64,000 nucleotides of DNA, from contig NZ_LMCU01000001.1 in NCBI RefSeq assembly GCF_001424905.1, forward strand, positions 2,411,480-2,475,479, read 5' to 3'. How positions within the stretch are numbered: position 1 is the first letter of the stretch; each line of letters begins with the position of its first letter. The notes below the pieces were generated by a model that was given only the letters and a program-made list of their open reading frames with translations, did no database searches and was not told the DNA's origin. Of the stretch, positions 49,270 to 57,370 are shown in pieces. The position numbers and the translations under genes were made by a program. This DNA comes from Leifsonia sp. Root112D2 (GTDB taxonomy: Bacteria; Actinomycetota; Actinomycetes; Actinomycetales; Microbacteriaceae).

Positions 49270-50301
49270 GTGCAGATTCTGAAGCCAGCGCGTCTTCGCG
49301 CGGGTGACCGGATCGCCGTCGTCGCGACTTCCTGGCCAGGCTCAACGGTCTTCCCCGCGGTCTATCGTGCCGGCCTCGCAAGTCTGCGCGACCGCTTCGG
49401 ACTTGAGGTCGTCGAGTACCCCTCGACGAGCTTCACTCCGGATGCCGCGTCCGCGTCACCGGAAGCGCGGGCAGCCGATCTCAACGCGGCCTTCGCGGAC
49501 CCGTCGATCGCCGCGATAGTCACCGTCATCGGCGGAGATGACTCGGTGCGGATTCTGCCACACGTCGACGTGGAACTCGTGCGCACGCATCCCAAGATTC
49601 TGCTCGGCTATTCGGACACGACGACGCAGCTGTTCTGGCTGGCCCAGCAGGGACTCGTGACCTTCAACGGCCCGAGTGTGATGGCAGGCCTCGCCCAGCT
49701 CTCGAATCTGCCCGGGCTGGAGGAGCACCTTCGATCGGTGCTGTTCGAGCCCACGTCCGTGCTCGAGTACCGACCGTATGACTATTGGGTCGGAGACTAT
49801 CCCGATTGGCGCGAGCAGGCCGGTACGCAGGTGGGGGAGCGCCGTCGGCACGAGGGCTGGCGCTGGCTGCAGGGCACGCGCCCGGCGGCCGGACGCCTGA
49901 CCGGCGGGTGCATCGAGGTGCTCGACATGATGCTCGCCACACCATGGTGGCCGGCACCGCAATTCTTCGATGACCGGATTCTTTTCGTCGAGACCTCGGA
50001 GGACAAACCCACGCCCGCACAGGTGGGCTATTGGCTGCGCAATTACGGTGCACAGGGCATCCTGAACCGTATCTGCGGTCTCGTCGTCGGTCGGCCCCGC
50101 GGCTACAGCGTGAATGAGAAGGCACAGCTCGACACGATCGTGCTCGAGAGGCTCGCGGAGTGGGGCGCAACAGATATTCCGGTGCTGACGGGTGTCGATT
50201 TCGGGCACACCGATCCGCAGATCGTGTTGCCGCACAATGTGCTGGCCGAGCTCGACCCAGAGGCCGGAACGTTCAGGCTGCTCGAGGCCGCGGTGCTCTA
50301 A
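49270..50301 (+). CDS. S66-family peptidase (LD-carboxypeptidase / MccF-like)
   Basis: A 343-residue serine peptidase. The nucleophile is Ser115 in GYSDTT, Glu in FVETSED and His in DFGHTDPQ complete the Ser-Glu-His triad of family S66. PGSTVFPAVYRAG at the N-terminus and the length match the MccF/LdcA group. Members cleave tetrapeptides of peptidoglycan or detoxify microcin-type nucleotide-peptides; the MccF-like spacing (NGPSVMAGLAQ) is suggestive but not decisive. Start GTG 49270 lies 31 nt after clpX and 6 nt after the interspersed repeat. No clear RBS is present. Confidence 0.88.
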   Translation: MQILKPARLRAGDRIAVVATSWPGSTVFPAVYRAGLASLRDRFGLEVVEYPSTSFTPDAASASPEARAADLNAAFADPSIAAIVTVIGGDDSVRILPHVDVELVRTHPKILLGYSDTTTQLFWLAQQGLVTFNGPSVMAGLAQLSNLPGLEEHLRSVLFEPTSVLEYRPYDYWVGDYPDWREQAGTQVGERRRHEGWRWLQGTRPAAGRLTGGCIEVLDMMLATPWWPAPQFFDDRILFVETSEDKPTPAQVGYWLRNYGAQGILNRICGLVVGRPRGYSVNEKAQLDTIVLERLAEWGATDIPVLTGVDFGHTDPQIVLPHNVLAELDPEAGTFRLLEAAVL

Positions 50302-50303
50302 GC

Positions 50304-50327
50304 GCGCTTCGGCACGCTCAGCGACCG
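50304..50327 (+). repeat. interspersed ~24-bp repeat, copy 2
   Basis: Same as the copy at 49240 except one base (CACGCTC for CAAGCTC). It lies between the convergent stops of the S66 peptidase and the M3 peptidase. Confidence 0.7.
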
Positions 50328-50330
50328 GGG

Positions 50331-52379
50331 CTACGCGTCGAGGCCGCGGCGCTTCAGCAGGGGTTCGATGACGGCGTCACGACCGCGGAAGTCTCGGTAG
50401 GCCTCGAGCGGGTCCTTCGATCCACCGACGCCCAGTAGGCGGGCGCGGAAGCGTTCGCCGTTCTCGCGGTTCAGGCCGCCGTTCTCCGTGAACCACTCCA
50501 CCGTGTCTGCGTCGAGCACCTCGCTCCAGATGTACGAGTAGTAGCCGGCGTCGTAGCCACCTGAGAAGGTGTGTGCGAAGTAGGTGCTCGAGTAGCGCGA
50601 GGGAACCGCCGGGTTGTCGAGCCCGACGACGGCGAGGGCCTGAGCCTCGAAGTCGGCGACATCCGTCACCGCGTCGTCGGCCGTGATCGAGTGCCACGCC
50701 TGGTCGAGCAGCGCCGCGCCCAGGTACTCGCTCGTCTTGAAACCCTCGTTGAAGCCCTCGGATGCCTTCAGCCGGTCGACAAGCTCCTGCGGCATCGCTT
50801 CACCGCTCTGGTAGTGCCGGGCGTAGTTGGCGAGCACCTCGGGCCACAGCATCCACATCTCGTTCACCTGGCTGGGAAACTCCACGAAGTCGCGGTACAC
50901 GTTGGTGCCTGCGAATTTGGGGTAGGTGACGTGCGCGAACAGGCCGTGAAGTGCATGCCCGAACTCGTGGAACAGCGTGTTGACCTCGTCGTAGCTGAGC
51001 ACGGTCGCCTCGCCGGCTGCAGGCTTGGGAACGTTGTGGTTGTTGAGCACGATGGTGGGCGTGTCGAGAAGCGTCGACTGCGAGACCAGCGAGTTCATCC
51101 AAGCCCCGCCCCGCTTGGAATCGCGGGTGTACAGGTCGTAGAGGAACAGGCCCAGCTGCGAGCCGTCGTCATTGAAGACCTCGAAGACCCGCACGTCCGG
51201 GTGGTAGCCGACGAGATCGGTGCGCTCGGTGAAGGTGATGCCATAAAGCCGGTTTGCCGCGAAGAACACACCGTCGCGCAGCACGCGTTCCGACTCGAAG
51301 TACGGCTTCATGGCGGCCGTGTCCACGTCGAACGCGGCCTTGCGGGCCTTCTCCGTGTACAGCGCCCAGTCCCACGACTCGATGGTGATGTCGTCGCCCG
51401 ATTGGGCCGCCTGGCGCTGCAGTTCCTCCTGCTCGGTGCGGGCATTCCGGGCGGCGGCGGGTGCGAGCCGTCCGAGCATGTCGGCGACCGCCTGCGGGGT
51501 CTTGGCCGTCTCATCCGCTGTCACGAAGGCGGCGTGCGAGTCGAAGCCGAGCAGGCGGGCGCGCTCGGCGCGCAGCCGGGTGATCTGCAGTACGACCTCG
51601 CGGTTGTCGTTCTCTCCGCCCCGGATGCCGCGGGAACGCGACGCGGTCATCACGCGTTCACGCACGGCCCGGTTGCTGAGGCTCGCGAGCAGCGGGTGCC
51701 CGGTCGGCAGCACCAGGGTGATGAGGTACTTGCCGTCGAGACCGCGCTCGCGCGCAGCCTCAGCCGCTGCGGAGATCTCGCCCGCATCGAGGCCGTCGAG
51801 CTCGGCGACATCGTCGATGACAACCGCCAGATCGTTGGTGTCGCTGAGCAGGTTCTTCTCGAAACGGGTCGTCAGGGTCGACAACTGGCGGTTGTATTCC
51901 TTGAGCCTGGCCGTGCCCTTCTCATCGAGACCGGCGCCTGCCAGTGTGAACTCGGTGTAATAGCGCTCGACGAGGTATCGCGACTCGGAATCGAGGCCGA
52001 GATCGTCGAGCTGATCGTGAACGGTCGAAATGCGCGCGTACAGAGCCGGATTCAGCGTGATCGAATCCTGATGCGCAGCGAGCAGCGGCGCGAGTGTCTC
52101 TTCGAGATCGTTGGTGAAGTCGGAACTGTCCGCCGAGCTCTTGTTGAAGAAGACTTCGGCGACCCGCATGAGTGTCTGGCCGCTGCGCTCGAGCGCGAGC
52201 AGTGTGTTTTCGAAGGTGGCGGCATCCGGATTGGCGGTGATGGCTTCGACCTCGGCGAGTTGTTCGGCGAAGCCATGTTCAAACGCCGGCTCGTAATGCT
52301 CGTCGCGAATCTCGGCGAACGGTGGCAACTGATAGGGGAGTGTGCTCGGAGCGAGGAAGGGATTAGTCGAATCGGCCAT
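50331..52379 (-). CDS. dcp: M3-family oligopeptidase (peptidyl-dipeptidase Dcp type)
   Basis: Cytosolic zinc peptidase of 682 residues that trims short peptides. The zinc motif HEFGHALHG is in the C-terminal third, with the third ligand Glu in the VEFPSQVNEMW helix. The tail has GYDAGYYSYIWSEVLD, diagnostic of the M3A Dcp/oligopeptidase A group. ATG 52379; the intergenic region to the divergent ArsR-like gene contains the repeat array at 52408-52468, so the regulator may control both. Confidence 0.92.
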   Translation of the reverse strand: MADSTNPFLAPSTLPYQLPPFAEIRDEHYEPAFEHGFAEQLAEVEAITANPDAATFENTLLALERSGQTLMRVAEVFFNKSSADSSDFTNDLEETLAPLLAAHQDSITLNPALYARISTVHDQLDDLGLDSESRYLVERYYTEFTLAGAGLDEKGTARLKEYNRQLSTLTTRFEKNLLSDTNDLAVVIDDVAELDGLDAGEISAAAEAARERGLDGKYLITLVLPTGHPLLASLSNRAVRERVMTASRSRGIRGGENDNREVVLQITRLRAERARLLGFDSHAAFVTADETAKTPQAVADMLGRLAPAAARNARTEQEELQRQAAQSGDDITIESWDWALYTEKARKAAFDVDTAAMKPYFESERVLRDGVFFAANRLYGITFTERTDLVGYHPDVRVFEVFNDDGSQLGLFLYDLYTRDSKRGGAWMNSLVSQSTLLDTPTIVLNNHNVPKPAAGEATVLSYDEVNTLFHEFGHALHGLFAHVTYPKFAGTNVYRDFVEFPSQVNEMWMLWPEVLANYARHYQSGEAMPQELVDRLKASEGFNEGFKTSEYLGAALLDQAWHSITADDAVTDVADFEAQALAVVGLDNPAVPSRYSSTYFAHTFSGGYDAGYYSYIWSEVLDADTVEWFTENGGLNRENGERFRARLLGVGGSKDPLEAYRDFRGRDAVIEPLLKRRGLDA

Positions 52380-52407
52380 TGTGCAAGCCTAATCGGGAGC
52401 CCACGAA

Positions 52408-52468
52408 CCGCAAAGAGTCCGTTGCAAAGAATGTATTGCAAAGAATCTATTGCAAAGAAAACTTTGCA
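52408..52468. promoter_or_regulatory. 14-bp repeat array and inverted repeat (likely ArsR-family operator)
   Basis: TTGCAAAGAA occurs at 52422, 52436 and 52450, a strict 14-bp period. A degenerate fourth unit (CCGCAAAGAG) lies in phase at 52408. The last unit forms a perfect dyad TGCAAAG-AAAA-CTTTGCA (52451-52468). The array lies between the M3 peptidase and an ArsR-like regulator, both of whose starts are within 80 nt. Confidence 0.75.
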
Positions 52469-52478
52469 TTGCTATTCT
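52450..52478 (+). promoter_or_regulatory. promoter of the ArsR-like gene (leaderless)
   Basis: TTGCAA (-35, 52450-52455), 17-nt spacer, TATTCT (-10, 52473-52478), then 7 nt to ATG 52486. The -35 and spacer coincide with the inverted repeat, so a bound repressor would block RNA polymerase. Confidence 0.65.
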
Positions 52479-52485
52479 GAGTTTC

Positions 52486-53097
52486 ATGAACACGACCCCA
52501 GACGAGACGCCGTTCAGCGCTGACCGCACCATCGACCTCGAGTCGCTCAAGGTGCTGGCCCACCCGTTGCGCGTGCAGATCATCGATGTTCTGTCGATGT
52601 ACGGCCCGCACACGGCGAGCGGACTGGCCGAGCGGCTGGGGGAGTCCAGCGGTGCGACCAGCTACCACCTGCGGCAGTTGGCCAGGCATGACTTCGTTCG
52701 CGAGGTCGTCGACCGGGGAACGGCCAGGGAACGCTGGTGGGAGCGCGCGCCAGGCGGCATCAGCCTGGATGCGCGCAAGGTGGCCGACACCGAGGCAGGG
52801 CGTGCGGCCGCATCACTCGTCGTTCGACAGTGGCAGTCGAACCGTGACATGGCTCTCGCAGAGTTCATCGACCGGGGTCTCGACGTGCTGCCGGGTGACT
52901 GGATGGACGCCAGCGCGATGAATACGGCGAATGCTCGGGTCACCGCCGAGCAACTCGACGAGCTCACCAAGAAGATCAGTCGGATCACCGACGAGTTTGT
53001 CGAGATGCATCGCGGCCAGAACCTGCCCGGCTCCCGGCAGATTCAGGTGCAATTCAACGCATTTCCGCTCATTGACGGAGAGGAGACCCCGAAATGA
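52486..53097 (+). CDS. ArsR-like winged-helix transcriptional regulator
   Basis: A 203-residue regulator. The winged helix at about 20-85 has LKVLAHPLRVQIIDVLSMYGPHTASGLAERLGESSGATSYHLRQL; a wing RERWWERAPGG follows, and then a helical C-terminal domain (FIDRGLDVLPG, ISRITDEFVEMH). The length exceeds simple metal sensors, and no metal-binding Cys cluster is seen, so it is likely a ligand-sensing repressor. It has its own operator/promoter array upstream and overlaps a 69-residue gene by 4 nt. Confidence 0.88.
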   Translation: MNTTPDETPFSADRTIDLESLKVLAHPLRVQIIDVLSMYGPHTASGLAERLGESSGATSYHLRQLARHDFVREVVDRGTARERWWERAPGGISLDARKVADTEAGRAAASLVVRQWQSNRDMALAEFIDRGLDVLPGDWMDASAMNTANARVTAEQLDELTKKISRITDEFVEMHRGQNLPGSRQIQVQFNAFPLIDGEETPK

Positions 53098-53303
53098 CCG
53101 CAATGACTGCTACCCGACTCTTATACGCAAACGCCCGGCCAAGCCGCATCGATCGCCTGATCATCCGCGCCGGCTTAGTGCTGCTCGCGTGGGGGCGCCG
53201 CCGCGCCGCCCGGCCCTCTCGCCCTGACTTCGCCGGCCAACAGGCACGTGTCGAGGCCAGCCGCGAGGAGATGCTGCGTCGATTCGGCTCATGGATGCGG
53301 TGA
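53094..53303 (+). CDS. small basic protein co-translated with the ArsR-like regulator
   Basis: 69 residues, Arg/Ala-rich, with one modestly hydrophobic segment (IRAGLVLLAW) and a C-terminal helix (RVEASREEMLRRF). The ATGA overlap with the regulator gene indicates coupling. No family recognised; similar small ORFs follow such regulators in related genomes only as far as I can recall, so this is weak. Confidence 0.55.
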   Translation: MTAMTATRLLYANARPSRIDRLIIRAGLVLLAWGRRRAARPSRPDFAGQQARVEASREEMLRRFGSWMR

Positions 53304-53391
53304 ACCGCGTCGCGAGTCCGCCCAGTTCGCTCGGAGCGGTCTTCGGCGCGCGAGTGGTGCTCTCGGCCGACGCTCAGGGCGCGCGCGAAAG

Positions 53392-53658
53392 TTAGTCTTC
53401 GTCGAACGGGTCCGGTACGGATTCGCCCGGCTGGGTGATCGTCGCGGTGTCCTCATTGGGGTTGTACCGGATGATCGTGCCGTCGTCCAACTCGATGACG
53501 GGCTTGCGCTCCAGCCAGGTGAGCGTCCAGCGCCAGGCGGAGGTGTTGGTATCCAGCGCCTCCAACTCCTCCTCGACGGCATGCACAGCAAGCGTGACGA
53601 CCTCGGGAAGCGAGGTCGGGATCTCGCCGCCGACCGGCCAGCGTGTGCCCATCTGCAT
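53392..53658 (-). CDS. small acidic protein of unknown function
   Basis: 88 residues, soluble, ending VPDPFDED. It contains WRWTLTWLERKPVIELDDGTIIRYNP. The start at ATG 53658 lies 2 nt after the GNAT stop on the same strand; an ATG at 53652 is an alternative. It is therefore the last gene of the GNAT unit. No recognisable domain. Confidence 0.55.
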   Translation of the reverse strand: MQMGTRWPVGGEIPTSLPEVVTLAVHAVEEELEALDTNTSAWRWTLTWLERKPVIELDDGTIIRYNPNEDTATITQPGESVPDPFDED

Positions 53659-53660
53659 GA

Positions 53661-54107
53661 TTAGAGCGCGATCTCGTAGGTGACCCACGGTGTGCGTTTG
53701 CCGACCGTGTCGTAGAGATTCTGCGCGGCTTCGTTGTCGGATGCCGACACCCACTGCACCACCCCGAATCCGCGTTCGACGGCGAGAGTGCGCACCGCGT
53801 CGATGAGGGCCGTTCCGGTTCCCTGCTCGCGCGAGTCGGGGGCGACGAACAGGTCGTCGATGAAGAGACCTCGGTCACTGGCGAGCGGCCGGGTGAACTC
53901 CCGGAAGTGTGCGAGGCCGATCAGGGTGCCTTCGCCGTCGACCGCGACGAGTGCGTTCTCCTCGTGGTTGGCGTCGTTCAGCCAGGTCCAGACGCGTAGC
54001 GCCTTCTCGTCGGTCAGCGGAGTGTCGTAGAAGGCAGCGAAGCCCTCATAGAGCCCTAGCCATGAGAAGAAATCGCCGTCGGCGAGTGGGCGGATGGTGA
54101 TTGACAT
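53661..54107 (-). CDS. GNAT acetyltransferase, tandem copy 2
   Basis: 148-residue GCN5-related N-acetyltransferase. The acetyl-CoA-binding A motif is DDLFVAPDSREQGTGTALID, with Q/RxxGxG/A. Starts SITIRPL and ends PWVTYEIA. It is clearly paralogous to the gene at 54221-54667: same length, with DDFFAWL/GDFFSWL, LTDTKALRVW/LTDEKALRVW and IGLAH in register. GGAGG precedes ATG 54107. The substrate is unknown. Confidence 0.85.
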   Translation of the reverse strand: MSITIRPLADGDFFSWLGLYEGFAAFYDTPLTDEKALRVWTWLNDANHEENALVAVDGEGTLIGLAHFREFTRPLASDRGLFIDDLFVAPDSREQGTGTALIDAVRTLAVERGFGVVQWVSASDNEAAQNLYDTVGKRTPWVTYEIAL

Positions 54108-54220
54108 GGCTGCCTCCTGTAACTGATCCCCGCGGGCCCGTCATACTTTCCTTCTGCGACACTACCGTGCAGGGCGCCCTTCAGACGAAGTGTACGTCTG
54201 GGAGTCGGAATGCATCAGGA

Positions 54221-54667
54221 TTACGGGTTGAGGTCGTAGGTGACCCAATCGGTGCGAGTCGCGACGCGGTCATACACGCGCTGCGCCGTCTCATTGTCGG
54301 CCGCGGTGATCCAGCGCACCACCGATCGGCGCTCTGCAGCGGCGCGTTCGCGCACGGCCTCGATGAGCGCGGTGGCAGCCCCGCGACCGCGCGCATTCTG
54401 CGCGACGAACAGGTCATCGAGATACAGGCCGCTTGTGCCGCTGCTCGGCCTGGCGAAGCCTCGATAGTGGGCGAGCCCGATCGGCGTGTCGGTCTCGTCG
54501 ACGGCGAGGAAGGCGCGCAACTCGTGCGTCGCATCCGTGAGCCAGCCCCACACGCGCAGGGCCTTCGTGTCGGTGAGTTCGAGCTCGTAGAAGGTGTTGT
54601 AGCCGGCATACAGCTCGAGCCAGGCGAAGAAGTCGTCGCTGGAGACCGGCCGAACCTGCACGCTCAC
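54221..54667 (-). CDS. GNAT acetyltransferase, tandem copy 1
   Basis: 148-residue GNAT with acetyl-CoA motif DDLFVAQNARGRGAATALIE and a C-terminal YDRVATRTDWVTYDL. ATG 54667 overlaps the valS stop by 4 nt, so it is translated from the valS message. Its neighbour at 53661-54107 is a tandem duplicate. Whether either acetylates RimI-like protein targets or small molecules cannot be told. Confidence 0.85.
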   Translation of the reverse strand: MSVQVRPVSSDDFFAWLELYAGYNTFYELELTDTKALRVWGWLTDATHELRAFLAVDETDTPIGLAHYRGFARPSSGTSGLYLDDLFVAQNARGRGAATALIEAVRERAAAERRSVVRWITAADNETAQRVYDRVATRTDWVTYDLNP

Positions 54668-57264
54668 TTCGCCGCCTCCGGCGTCTCGGCCAGCACGATG
54701 TCAGTGACGGAGAGTTCCGCTGACTCGGCGAACGTCAGGCTCGCAATGCGACCGACGGCGCTGAGGTCAACGGCCGCCTCGCGCAGCGCGGCAAGTTGCT
54801 CGGCAGGCGCGGTGATCGTGGCGCTCGTGATAGGCGTCTTCTGCGAGACCTTGGCATCCGTCTTGGCACGGCGGATGCTCGTGAGCGCCTCGCTCGCGAG
54901 CCGCAACACCGCCAGATGCTCACGCCCCGCATCGCCCGGCTCGCTCGGCACCGGCCACTCGGCCGTGTGCACGGAGGAGTCGTTGAACCACGACCAGGAC
55001 TCTTCGGTGGCAAACGGCACGAACGGTGCAAAGAGGCGCAGCAGGGCGGAGAGGGCTGTGCGCAGGGCGGTCACGGCCGACTGCTGGCCGGCGGTGTCGC
55101 CGTCCTGTCCGTATGCGCGCTCCTTGACCAGCTCGAGATAGTCGTCGCAGAACGTCCAGAAGAAGGTCTCGGTGACCTCGAGGGCGCGCGCGTGGTCATA
55201 CTCGTCGAAGGCCTTCGTGGCCTCGGCGACGACCCGGTCGAGGTTTTCGAGCATGCTCGCGTCAAGCGCAGTCAGAATGGGCCCTTCGGCAAGCTCAGGG
55301 ACCGGAAAACCGAGGATGAACTTGGCGGCGTTGAGAATCTTGATCGACAGCCTGCGCCCGATCTTGATCTGCGTGGGGTTCTGCGGATCGAAGGCCGCGT
55401 CGGTGCCGAGGCGACTCGACGCAGCCCAGTAGCGCACCGCATCCGAGCCGTGCTGCTCGAGAATGTCGGCGGGCGTGACGACATTGCCCTTGGACTTCGA
55501 CATCTTCTTGCGGTCGGGGTCGACGATGAAGCCCGAAAGCGCGGCGTGCTTCCACGGCGCGGTGCCCTCTTCGAGCTGGGACCGCAGCATCGTAGAAAAC
55601 AGCCAGGTGCGAATGATGTCCTGGCCCTGGGGACGCAGGTCATACGGGTACACGGCGTCGAACAACTCCGGGTCGCGCTCCCAGCCGCCCGCGAGCTGCG
55701 GGGTGAGGGAGGAGGTCATCCACGTGTCCATCACGTCGACCTCGCCGATGAAGCCGCCTGCGACACCGCGCTGGGACTCGTCGTAGCCGGGCGCGGCATC
55801 CGCTGCGGGGTCGACGGGCAACTGCTCGTGCGCAGGCAGAATCGGGCTGTCGAAAACCGGGTTGCCGTCGCCGTCAAGCGGGTACCAGACCGGAATCGGC
55901 ACGCCGAAGAAGCGCTGGCGGGAGATGAGCCAGTCGCCGGAGAGGCCCCCCACCCAGTTCTCGTAGCGCACGCGCATGAAGTCGGGGTGCCAGTCGAGGC
56001 CCGCGCCGAGCTCGATCAGGCGAGCACGCAGTTCCTCGTCGCGCGCGCCGTTCGTGACGTACCACTGCCGGGTCGAGACGATCTCGAGCGGCTTCTCGCC
56101 CTTCTCGAAGAACTTGACCGGGTGCGTGATGTTCTTCGGCTCGCCCTCGAGATCGCCGGATGCGCGCAGTAGCTCGACGACGGCCTGCTTGGCCGAGAAC
56201 ACGGTCTTGCCGGCAAGTTGGGCGTAGGCATCCTGGCCGGCGGTCGTGGAGATCCACTCGGGCGTCTCGCTCACGATGCGCCCGTCGAAGCCGAGAATTG
56301 CGCGGTTCGGCAGATCGAGTTCGCGCCACCACACCACGTCGGTGATGTCGCCGAAGGTGCAGATCATGGCGATGCCGCTGCCCTTGTCGGGCTGCGCCAG
56401 ATGGTGGGCGAGCACCGGCACCTCGACGCCGAAGACGGGCGTGGTGACGGTGGTGCCGAAGAGCGCCTTGTAGCGCTCGTCGTCCGGATGTGCGACGAGC
56501 GCAACACAGGCCGGCAGCAGTTCCGGCCGGGTCGTCTCGATGTGCACGGGCCCACTTGCGCCGTGGAACGCCAGGCGGTGGTAGGTACCGGGCTGGTCGC
56601 GATCCTCGAGCTCGGCCTGGGCGACCGCAGTGCGGAAGGTCACATCCCAGAGCGTGGGTGCCATGGCCTGGTAGGCCTCGCCGCGCTCGATGTTGCGCAG
56701 AAAGCCCAGCTGCGAGGCGTGCAGCGACTCGTGCCCAATGGTGCGGTAGCTCTGCGTCCAGTCGACCGAGAGACCGAGGGCGCGCCAGACCGCCTCGAAC
56801 TGCTTCTCGTCTTCGACCGTGAGCCGCTCGCACAGCTCGATGAAGTTGCGGCGCGAGATGGGCTTCTGGTCGGCGGCCTTGCTGCTTTTGTTGTCTCCGC
56901 CCTCGAACGGCGGAACGAAGTCGGCCTCGTAGGGCAGGCGGGGGTCGCAGCGCACGCCGTAGTAGTTCTGCACCCGGCGCTCGGTGGGCAGGCCGTTGTC
57001 GTCCCAGCCCATCGGATAGAACACGTTCTTGCCGCGCATGCGCTGGTAGCGGGCCACGACATCCGTGTGTGTGTAGCTGAAGACGTGCCCGATGTGCAGC
57101 GAGCCCGATGCGGTGGGCGGGGGAGTGTCGATCGAATAGATCGCGTCGCGGTTGAGTCGCTCGCGGTCGAAGCGATACGTGCCGTCGTTCTCCCAACGAT
57201 CGCCCCACTTGCCTTCCAGCCCCTCGAGTGCGGGCTTGTCGGGAACGCGTTCGGGGTTGGTCAT
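54664..57264 (-). CDS. valS: valine--tRNA ligase
   Basis: Class I aminoacyl-tRNA synthetase of 866 residues. HIGH motif in SGSLHIGHVFSYTHTD at about 55-70, the CP1 editing domain in the middle, and KKMSKSKGN in the C-terminal half. The C-terminal coiled-coil arm of E. coli ValS is absent, as in the shorter actinobacterial form with DNKSSKAADQKPISRRNF. At about residues 654-661 an interspersed genomic repeat (see 55281-55304) contributes the peptide PVPELAEGP. The tail overlaps the GNAT start. Confidence 0.96.
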   Translation of the reverse strand: MTNPERVPDKPALEGLEGKWGDRWENDGTYRFDRERLNRDAIYSIDTPPPTASGSLHIGHVFSYTHTDVVARYQRMRGKNVFYPMGWDDNGLPTERRVQNYYGVRCDPRLPYEADFVPPFEGGDNKSSKAADQKPISRRNFIELCERLTVEDEKQFEAVWRALGLSVDWTQSYRTIGHESLHASQLGFLRNIERGEAYQAMAPTLWDVTFRTAVAQAELEDRDQPGTYHRLAFHGASGPVHIETTRPELLPACVALVAHPDDERYKALFGTTVTTPVFGVEVPVLAHHLAQPDKGSGIAMICTFGDITDVVWWRELDLPNRAILGFDGRIVSETPEWISTTAGQDAYAQLAGKTVFSAKQAVVELLRASGDLEGEPKNITHPVKFFEKGEKPLEIVSTRQWYVTNGARDEELRARLIELGAGLDWHPDFMRVRYENWVGGLSGDWLISRQRFFGVPIPVWYPLDGDGNPVFDSPILPAHEQLPVDPAADAAPGYDESQRGVAGGFIGEVDVMDTWMTSSLTPQLAGGWERDPELFDAVYPYDLRPQGQDIIRTWLFSTMLRSQLEEGTAPWKHAALSGFIVDPDRKKMSKSKGNVVTPADILEQHGSDAVRYWAASSRLGTDAAFDPQNPTQIKIGRRLSIKILNAAKFILGFPVPELAEGPILTALDASMLENLDRVVAEATKAFDEYDHARALEVTETFFWTFCDDYLELVKERAYGQDGDTAGQQSAVTALRTALSALLRLFAPFVPFATEESWSWFNDSSVHTAEWPVPSEPGDAGREHLAVLRLASEALTSIRRAKTDAKVSQKTPITSATITAPAEQLAALREAAVDLSAVGRIASLTFAESAELSVTDIVLAETPEAAK
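55281..55304 (+). repeat. interspersed ~24-bp repeat, copy 3, inside valS
   Basis: CCTTCGGCAAGCTCAGGGACC core, matching the copies after clpX and the S66 gene. It lies antisense within valS and is translated there as VPELAEGP without breaking the frame. Confidence 0.7.
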
Positions 57265-57358
57265 GGCTCTGCCTTCGTGTCGCTATATGCGGCACCGTGT
57301 CTCGGGGTGCCTAAGTGTGGGGGATTGAATCAAGCTTAAGCGACAAGGGCCTGCATGC

Positions 57359-57364
57359 GAGAAT
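57359..57364 (+). promoter_or_regulatory. -10-like box of the pentapeptide-repeat gene (leaderless)
   Basis: GAGAAT, 6 nt before ATG 57371. Confidence 0.4.
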
Positions 57365-57370
57365 TGGCGG

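Noticed and set aside
52408..52460. Could the 14-bp repeats be a CRISPR array?
   Set aside because: Units are 14 bp with no unique spacers, only three to four copies, and no cas genes nearby; an operator is far more likely.
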